This document shows positions 8,975-17,600 of a DNA stretch of 31,318 bases, piece by piece. The notes under the pieces are model-generated. The model ran no database searches. It was not told where the DNA came from and saw only the letters and a program-made list of their open reading frames with translations. Every line of letters begins with the position of its first letter. Within the stretch, counting starts at the first letter, position 1. This DNA comes from a virus. Both the position numbers and the translations under genes were made by a program. The DNA lies in IMG/VR virus record IMGVR_UViG_3300044568_000183, positions 1 through 31,318 of that record; one strand, given 5' to 3'.

Positions 8975-9379
8975 ATGTATATACGAAAGTTAGAGCATAG
9001 CGACTACGACGATATATTGTCTAAGTGGTGGAAGGACTGGAGATGGTCAGCACCTCCAAGAGATTTCTTACCAGAGGATGCTACAGGGGGTCTAATTATA
9101 TATGACGGAGAGGTTCCAGTTTGCGCTGGATTTGTCTACATGACAAACTCTAAGGTTGGATGGGTTGAGTTCATTGTCTCAAATATGGAGTACAAGGATA
9201 AAGAGAATAGAAAATTATATCTATCAACTCTTATTAACTCGCTAGGAAATATACTAAAGAACGTAGGGGCAAAGTACACGTACGTGTCTCTAAAGAACGA
9301 GAGTCTAATAAAAATATACGAGGAACTTGGTTACGTAAAGGGATCCCAGGGATGTTTAGAAATGATAAAACAATTATAG
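8975..9379 (+). CDS. GNAT-family N-acetyltransferase-like protein
   Basis: This 134-residue protein reads as a compact GNAT fold. It has MYIRKLEHSDYDDILSKWWK at the start and central strands (GGLIIYDGEVPVCAGFVYM, then VGWVEFIVSN). A helix follows (LYLSTLINSLGNILKNVGA), then the C-terminal YVSLKNESLIKIYEELGYVK that is typical of GNAT motif B. The acetyl-CoA loop consensus RxxGxG/A is not clear, so activity and substrate are uncertain. Similar GNAT-like proteins sit inside structural operons of Bacteroidota phages. The ATG lies 20 nt after the previous stop, behind a promoter-like box, and the stop is 1 nt from the next ATG. Confidence 0.68.
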   Translation: MYIRKLEHSDYDDILSKWWKDWRWSAPPRDFLPEDATGGLIIYDGEVPVCAGFVYMTNSKVGWVEFIVSNMEYKDKENRKLYLSTLINSLGNILKNVGAKYTYVSLKNESLIKIYEELGYVKGSQGCLEMIKQL

Positions 9380-9380
9380 A

Positions 9381-10127
9381 ATGGCAGTAGTAACAGGAAC
9401 AGTTATAGGTGCGGTAGGAACATTAACCTCAGTAGGTATGAACCTATCGGCAGCGGCCAAGCAGTCAAAGGCTCAGTCTGCAGCAGAGCAGGCAGCTGGT
9501 GAGGCTGCAGCAAAGGCAGAAGCAGAGTACCAGAGAGAGTTTGCAGGTGGCGTACAGCTACCAATGGAGGCGTACCAACAGGCTGGAAGAGAGGGAACTG
9601 CACAGCAGATGCAGGCACTACAGGCACTACAGGAGTCTGACACACGGTCACTTGCTGCTGGTGTTGGTAAGGTTCAGGCAGCAGCCACAGAGGCTCAGAC
9701 TGGAATAACAGAGCAGATGAGGGAAGATCTTTTTGCGTTAGAGTCTACTCAATTGAAAGAAAAGATGGCAAACAGGGACCAGATAGCTAGGATGAATGAG
9801 GAACGTGCTAGAGGTGCACAGATAGCTGCAGCAAATGCACAGGCAGCTAAGACAGCTGCTATTACAGGTGCTATATCTGGAGTTGCTAGTTTAGGTGAGC
9901 AGATTGTAAAGGCTGCTCCTTTGTTTAAAGGAGAAGGAGAAAAAGAAGATTTCTCGGGAGTTTATGTAGGAAACACAACAGGAATGGGAGGCTCAATTAA
10001 TACAAATCAACAGTCTCCAGCTTCTAATAGATTTGGAGCTCCTGCTGCCGCTCCTCAAGCATTTGGACCACAGAATGCATATGGTATTTTTGAACAGTAT
10101 CCTGGACTAACATATAATTCTAAATAA
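9381..10127 (+). CDS. Internal virion / ejection-type protein, Ala-Gln rich
   Basis: This 248-residue protein starts with a glycine- and alanine-rich hydrophobic segment (about 1-28, with GTVIGAVGTLTSVGMNLSAA), a possible membrane-inserting glycine-zipper helix. A long Ala/Gln/Glu helix and probable coiled coil follows at about 30-150. A second Gly/Ala hydrophobic stretch (TAAITGAISGVASLG) is near 160. The tail is disordered and rich in Asn, Gln, Pro and Ala. This is the usual look of podovirus ejection or cargo proteins released into the host envelope. It sits directly before two other candidate internal proteins. The C-terminal tail is more AT-rich than the rest. Function is inferred from composition and position. 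Confidence 0.55.
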   Translation: MAVVTGTVIGAVGTLTSVGMNLSAAAKQSKAQSAAEQAAGEAAAKAEAEYQREFAGGVQLPMEAYQQAGREGTAQQMQALQALQESDTRSLAAGVGKVQAAATEAQTGITEQMREDLFALESTQLKEKMANRDQIARMNEERARGAQIAAANAQAAKTAAITGAISGVASLGEQIVKAAPLFKGEGEKEDFSGVYVGNTTGMGGSINTNQQSPASNRFGAPAAAPQAFGPQNAYGIFEQYPGLTYNSK

Positions 10128-10131
10128 ATAA

Positions 10132-11616
10132 ATGGAATACTACGGATATAAGGACAGAGGTGAGGCAGGTAACCCTATAGTTGACTGGGGTAAGATTGCA
10201 AGCGACCTTACACAGAATCTAACAAAGATTGAAGAGGGTAGGGAGGCAAAGCGTAAGGAGATCGATGAGGTAACCCAAGGCTTTGTTGAAGAGATAGGCA
10301 AGGTTGACTTTGGTCATAGTCAGTCTATGGGCACGTTCATCCAAGACTCAGCAAACTCTACCAAGCAGTACACGCTACTACAACAGAAGTTACTCAAGCA
10401 GGGTAAGATAGACCCAAACCAGTACAAGATGAATCTTCAGAATCAGAAGGACTCATGGAATTCATTCACCAATGTAACAAAGAACTGGAACTCTAACTAC
10501 GACAGGTTTGTGGATATGCAGGCCAAGGGACTAGTTGGACAGCAGGCCGCTGACCAGATGGAATTGTTAGGTAACATGCAGAACTTCCAGAATAAGAAAT
10601 CCTTCATAGATCCAGCCAGTGGCAACTTATATGTTGCTGAGTATGACAAGGAAGGTAAGATAGATACCACAAAGTTTCAGCCACAGAGCGCAACTGGTAT
10701 GTTTAAGATTATGGGAGATATTCCTACAAAAGTAAATATTACAGCTGAGGTTGCTAAGAATAATAAGATTGCAGAGTTCAAGAAGATGACTGCTGGAATG
10801 ATGGTATCAGATCCAACAGCAAGACCAGAGTACACAAAAATGGCAGACCAGGTTGCTAACAGTGTTCTGTCAACAGACAGAGCTATTGGAAGCGTACTTA
10901 TGGATACTGTGGGTGGATATACGACAACATACCAGCCAGATCCTAGTAAGTATACAGACGAAGAGAAGACAGCCGCTAAGGCAGGAAAACTGATCGTATA
11001 CAAGAGAGACGGAACTGGAAACTACAACCCAGCCGACTTTACACCAGCACAGATGGAAGAGGCTAAGAAGGCTGTTAAGGACAACCTAAGGTCACAGCTT
11101 GGATACGAGGCTGAGCCTGTAAAGACTACAAGTGGAAGAGGTGGAGATAAGGGACTTACTGCTGGACAGTTGTTAGAGTACCAAGCTAAGCAACCTATAT
11201 TTGGAGATCCAACTCCAGATAAAGGAATGAAAGGAAAGACTGTTGTAGATGTTAGAAACGCTGCTATCTCAATAGGTAAGAGTGGTGACGTTCAGAATAT
11301 TACACAAATAGGATACTCTCCAAGACTCAAGAGTTTGTACTTATTATATGACAAATACACTGGTGTAAAGGACGAGTTTGACTTCGCATCAGGTAAAAAG
11401 ATGAATACAGTAGTAGTAAAGGAAGGAGACCCTTCATTTAGCTCTATATTGAAACAGTTAAATGTTGATAAGGGGCAACTTCAAAGTTTAAAACCAAGTG
11501 GTGGTGCTACTAAAACAAAAAGCTCTTCTTATAAAATAAAAGGAAAGACATATACATTGAAGCAATTGACAGATATGGGATATACTGAAGAAGATGTTAA
11601 AAGTTATAAATTATAA
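10132..11616 (+). CDS. Internal virion / cargo-like helical protein
   Basis: This 494-residue protein is mostly charged and helical, with a coiled-coil-like region at about 20-180 (LTQNLTKIEEGREAKRKEID). It has a middle domain (about 200-350) and a Lys/Gly-rich C-terminal part. The last 30 residues form a distinct mini-motif (YKIKGKTYTLKQLTDMGYTE) that looks like a separate C-terminal tag. There is no signal peptide or membrane helix. It starts 4 nt after the previous stop and ends 2 nt before the giant gene. Its final ~400 nt turn AT-rich. I infer a packaged internal protein from context; I cannot name a family. Confidence 0.5.
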   Translation: MEYYGYKDRGEAGNPIVDWGKIASDLTQNLTKIEEGREAKRKEIDEVTQGFVEEIGKVDFGHSQSMGTFIQDSANSTKQYTLLQQKLLKQGKIDPNQYKMNLQNQKDSWNSFTNVTKNWNSNYDRFVDMQAKGLVGQQAADQMELLGNMQNFQNKKSFIDPASGNLYVAEYDKEGKIDTTKFQPQSATGMFKIMGDIPTKVNITAEVAKNNKIAEFKKMTAGMMVSDPTARPEYTKMADQVANSVLSTDRAIGSVLMDTVGGYTTTYQPDPSKYTDEEKTAAKAGKLIVYKRDGTGNYNPADFTPAQMEEAKKAVKDNLRSQLGYEAEPVKTTSGRGGDKGLTAGQLLEYQAKQPIFGDPTPDKGMKGKTVVDVRNAAISIGKSGDVQNITQIGYSPRLKSLYLLYDKYTGVKDEFDFASGKKMNTVVVKEGDPSFSSILKQLNVDKGQLQSLKPSGGATKTKSSSYKIKGKTYTLKQLTDMGYTEEDVKSYKL

Positions 11617-11618
11617 TT

Positions 11619-14600
11619 ATGATAGACCCGCTAGGAATTAAAAAAAATGACCCGTTAGGTTTAAAAAAAAAAGTAGATTCAAAGCCTCTTTCTCAAGAGG
11701 AACTGTGGGGATCAGATTCACAACCTCAAGATCTGTATACTTCTTTGGCTACAGGCGCACAGGAACCTCAACAGGAATCGGATGGTTTAGGTGGGCCGCC
11801 TAAAATGAAAACCTTTACTGGACTTACACCTGAAGAACAACAGACTCTTCAGGCTAAACCTGCTATAAAAGTTTCAAAGTCTGTAGAATTAACAAGCAAA
11901 AGACTAAAACTACAGAACGAATTATCTAAGACAAAGGTAACTCCAGAAAATCAAGCTGAAATATCTAGAAAAACAGACGAACTATCTTCTATAGTAAAGG
12001 AACAAGATAAGATAGGTAAGACTAGACTTTCTGAGTTAGAACAACAGTTTAAAAGTTCTAAGGATGAGAACTCCGCAAATGCTGAAGCTGAAGAAAGGTT
12101 AAACAATCTTATAACAAAAACTGGTGTTTGGAATAATGTAAAGTCAACATCAATAGATGTATACAATAGCGTTGTAGATGAGTTATCTGCACTCACAGAT
12201 GAGGTTGGGATTAAAGAATTAAAGGCAGACACTGATCCTCTATCAGAAGAAAAAAATAAAGTTATAAAGGATGCCTTAAAGAAAAAAATAAGATTAGATG
12301 AAAATCAAATAAACGAGGAAGCTAAAAAACTTTACAAGGAGAAGCAGGTAGAGTCTATAGAGACTGATAGGATAAACTCGTTTTTAGATGATTTAGATGA
12401 TGATGATAAGAACCTGTTAAAACAAGATAGATATAATAGATCTGTTCACCTACAGGAAGACAATGTAAAACAAGAAAAAATAATAAATGCTTACGAAGTA
12501 GTAGGAAATAAAAAAATAAAAGAGTACCAAGATATAGAGAATGAGCTTCTTAATTTTAAATCTCAAAATAAGGAAGTTCCTAAGGAGTTGTATGACTCAT
12601 ATATTAACTTAGGATTTGAGATAAAGGGAATATCTAACAGTATATCTAAAAGACAAAAATTATTACAAAAAAATAAAGAAGACTTAGGTGATGTAAATCA
12701 AGAGTTTGATTTTTTCAAGAGACAGTACGGAGATGTAGAAAACTTTTTATTAAATACTGGTACTATGGCTAGAAAATTAGCTGTAAATACATTAGGAGGT
12801 CTTAATTATGTTGGATCTTTAGGTGGTATAATTGGAGATAAAAACTTAGGCGTTCAAAAAGATGTTATAAGAATAAATGCAGAAATAGATGACCAAAGAG
12901 ATAGACTAAGAAAATCTGTTGAGACCATTGAAAGTCCTGAAGGATTTGTAAACTATGTGTCAGATGTAATGTCTAATCAGATACCAAGTCTAGTTGTAAC
13001 ATCTACTGGAGCTGGTGGTCTAGCTGCTATTGGAGTCTCAACTGCTGGAGAGAAGTACGCAGATATGAACAAAGAAGTTCTTGAAGGCAAGGCTACTTAC
13101 TCTCCATTACAGATGGCCTCTGTTCCTTTCTTATATGGAGCTGCTGAGGTTGTGTCTGAAATACCTACTGTATCAATATTAAAAAAGGGAGGAAGACTAC
13201 TAGAGTCGATAACTAAGAATGAGGCTGATTTAATAACTAAGTCTGTAAAGCAAAAGGCTAAAGAGTGGGCAAAGGACTGGTCTGTTGACACTGGAAAAGA
13301 AATTGCTGGAGAGGAGTTCACTAATTTTGCTCAAAACTTTACTGATAAGTATGTTCTAGGTAAAAAAGATGTTGGATTATTGGATAATGCTGGAACTGTT
13401 CTTAAGGACACGTTTACACTAACCAGTATACTTAAGGCAGCACCTCACGTGGCTGGAGCTATATTAAAACCACACCAGACTAATGAAGATTTACTTATAC
13501 TAGATGATAACTCAAGAAAGATAATAGAGTTCTCTAATCAAATAGATAGTAACGTACTTAGTGATAAGGAGAAGGCTGTTGTTACTAAACAGATGAATAA
13601 GTTAGTTGCTAAAAACTCTGAGATAATAGCAAACACTATAGACAAGGTCGATAATATGCCTGTAGATGTCTATAAAAAAGTTATAGAATTAAATGACAAG
13701 GCTGCTAATATTAAGTCAGAGGCCGTAACTATAAATGATGGTGTACTACCTAATAAAAATGATTTACTTAAAGAATTAAGTGTTGAATATAAGTCAGTTA
13801 GAGATCAAAGAAATGCTTTTTTAAATATAAAATATCAAGCTCCTGCAGTAGAAGAAGTAAAACCTGCCGAAGAACCCACAATAAAAGATAGTCAAATACC
13901 TTTAAAGAGAGAAACTTTTGAATTTGAAAGTGCTGAAGGAGATATTCTTGATGTACAAGTAACAACAAGAAAAGATGGAAGTAGAGACTTTGTAGCAAAA
14001 GATAAAGATGGTAGAATTGTAAGTTCTCAAAAAGTAGGTAAAGATAATACTTTGACTACTGAAGAATATGTTACAAAGGGTTATGGAGACATACAAGGAG
14101 AATCTAAATTAGAGCAGGGTAATGATATTATGGCTCCTGCTATGAAAGATAAACTAACTCCTGAGCAAAAAAAAGAACTAGGTATAACTGAGGAACCTGC
14201 AGTAGAAGAAGTAACTCCTGCAGTAGAAGAAGTAACTCCTGCGGAAGTTGCAGTAGAATATAATGGTACAGAGTATACTAAAAATGAATATAATAACTGG
14301 GTAAATACTAAGACTGGAAACGAAGTAAAAGGCATAGGAGATACTGGAAAGGAATTAATAAAGACCCTTGATGACCTATCTATTCCAAAGACTCAAGCAG
14401 AACAGTACTCCGAAGAGCTAGACAAGACCAAGGAGTCTGATCCAGAGGCATACTGGTCCGTAAGTCCAGTATCCGCTGCAGATGCAGCCAAGGGAACCAT
14501 TATAGATACACCTGATGGTGCCGCTATAGTTAAGCCTGACGGTGACATTGCTGGTCTGTTCAAGAAGGCCACGTCAAAGGCCAAGGGTGTTGCACAGGAC

Positions 14601-17600
14601 TTACTAAAGAGAGCTGTAGCCGCTGGAGGTAAGAAGCTGGACAACTTTGACACGTACCTTACGCCACAGTACATTAAGGCTGGATTCAGAGTTGTATCTA
14701 GAACTCCGTTCAATGAGGAGTATGCTCCTCCAGGATGGAACAAGGAGCTACACGGAACACCAGATGTGGTTGCAATGGTCTACGACCCAGAGAATAAGCT
14801 AGATATAGAGGAGAAGACGTTTAACGACTACGACGAAGCTATCGCGTACAGAGACTCTATCCTTGAAATCGATGCGGAGCTTGAGGGCCTAGCAAAACTA
14901 TTTGATGAGAGTGAGAAGGGATTTAGAGAATCACAGGTTGACAACGCCAAGGAGGCACTAAAGGGAATACTTCCTGGTGTTGAGTTTATTGTTCACGAGA
15001 CTAACGAGGCGTATAAGAAGGCTACAGGAGAGTCAGGTTCTGGTGGTATGTACATATACAGTTCAGGAGGAGACAAGGTGATCCACATAAATAAACAGAA
15101 GGCAAACGGCAGGACTGTAGCTCACGAGGTGTTCCACGCTGTGATCCTAGACAAGATAAAGGGCGACAAGGCCGTTCAGGAGATAACCGCCCGTATGGTT
15201 GACGCTGTCTACAAGACCGCAAGTCCAGAGCTAAGGTCTGAGCTGGACGCGTTCGCTGCAAGGTACACAGACAAGACTATACGTGATGAGGAGAGGCTTG
15301 CAGAGCTAATCGGTATCATAGCTGATGGGTATCCAAAGATGTCTCCAGCTAACAAGAGCATTGTTAAGAGATGGTTAGACGCACTGGCTAAGACATTTGG
15401 ATTTAAGCCATTCACAGACAACGAGGTAATAGACCTACTCAACACACTAGCTGGAAAGATATCCACTGGTGAGGTTATTAGTGCGGAGGATGTTGCTATA
15501 TTTAAAGGAGGTAAAAAAGTAAATACTCCATCCGATGGTTTAACAAAAAGATTTCAATATGGAAATGATAAAGTAAAACTTGAAATTACATATTTAGAAC
15601 AAGATAGAGTAGAAGAATTAAAAGAAAAAGGTTTGTTAATAGAGCCTGAAAATTTATCTGGTTTAAATGGTAAAAAAGTTGTTACAACTTCTCCAGATGA
15701 TATGCTAGTTGGATCTATATTTGTAAACGGAAAAGAAGTAGCTACTGGAAACGGTGGTGTTTATTTTGTAACTAAATTTGGAGATGTTTGGGCAAACTCT
15801 AATAAAGCAGTAGCTAATGGATTAGCAAAAGCTATTAATGAAACGTTTGATCCTGTTACTGGAAAATCATATTTAGCTTTAGTAAAAGGAACAGATGCTA
15901 AATTAGTTAGTAGCCCTCAAGGAGTTACCTCAAGTTTAGCTGTTACTGAATCTATGATAGATGCTGGGTTATTTAGTTTATCTGATTTTAGATCAGCTGT
16001 TAGATCAGCTGTTAAATCAAGTGGAGGAAGTATATCTTTATCTCCTAACGGAAGTGCTAAAGTATTAAAATCAGAAGTAGATAATTTCTTTAAAGACGTA
16101 ACTTCATCTACATTTGAAAAAAGAGGGAACGTATTGAGAGATATAGTTTCTAATTTGGCTAAGTCTGAAAGTGCAAAAACAAATAAAACAGAAATTATTA
16201 AGTTTTTAAATGGTGATGAAAGTAAAGGACTTGGAGTTGGTAAAACTGAAAAATCACAAAGTCTAATCGACTTAATAGCAACCACATCTGCTGAGAAATT
16301 AACTAAAGGATTAAATACTGGAGACGTATATGCTGTAATAGAAATAGATGGAAAAGTAAAAGTAGTACAAGATAGTCATCAATCATATCCATATCACATT
16401 AAAATTGTAGATGAAAATGGAAATATATCTAATAAAAAACCTGTATTAATTCTTCCTAAAAACAGAAGAAATGGTAAGGAAATTTTAACAAGTGTAGATG
16501 GAAAAACTGCTAAAGAATTAGGAACTGCTTTTTCTGGAAAGGTAGGGGCTACTGCTAATATGCCTTATGGTAAAGGTATTATTATGGACGATTCTGTATC
16601 AACTATCAAACGCTCACAGTTAACAGAAGGTAAAGTTGATACAGTATCTGAATCTTTTTTCAATGATGCTGATAAAATTTTTCCTAATGACCATATATTA
16701 GGAGGTTATGCTGTTACAGATTATAAAGGAAAACTTATTGGTAGGGTTAAGTTATCTGAAGTTAATGACAATACTGTTAAGATAGATGAAGTAGTTAGTG
16801 AGAAAAAAGGAGAAAGAACAGGTAATGGATCTGCAATCATGAAGATGGTTGTTGATAATGCAGATAAAAATAATACTAAACTTACTCTTACAGCTAATTT
16901 AATATTAGGTATTAAAGCAAAAGGATTTGAGACAGCTAAAAAATTACAATCATTTTATGAGAAGTTTGGTTTTGTAAAAGGATCTAATGGTCTTATGACA
17001 AGAGAACCTGTTATAGTTAAAAAACTACAGCAGGCAAACACCATAGAAGATATGGTTAGGATAGCCAAGGAGGCCAAGTACTCTGACGCTGCTATATCCG
17101 CGTTTCTTAAAACAAAAGGTTTCTCTGATGCAGAGATAACTAGCGCGCTTGCTACTGATAGACCATCTGTAAATAAGATATACGAAGACAGTAAGAAGGC
17201 TATAGATGACAAGAAAAAAAGAGTATCTATAAAGGATCTTGCTCCGTTCCTTAGGAAGTCACTCCTTGACAGACAGGCTTACATAAAGAGAGTAATAAAC
17301 AGGATCGACAACAAGTCTGCTAAGAAGGCTTATGACTTACTTGTAACAAAGGCTGGGGCATCTGCACTTGCATCTGAAAGATTTAAGCGTGCAGAGAAGA
17401 AGATATACGGAGGACTAAGCTCTGAGGATGTGAGCACACTTGACAAGATTATATATGCCAAGAGGATGGTTGCAGTTAACGAGAGCAGAGCCAAGCTAGG
17501 TCTTGAACCATACAAGGGTATGGACGGTTACTCGATAGATGATGCTAATAGAGATCTTGCAGACTTTAAGAGCTCACTAGGTGATAAGAAATTCAATGAT

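Noticed and set aside
9403-9708. Opposite-strand and alternate-frame ORFs across the Ala/Gln-rich gene
   Set aside because: They arise from biased codon composition of the real gene and have low-complexity translations without start context.
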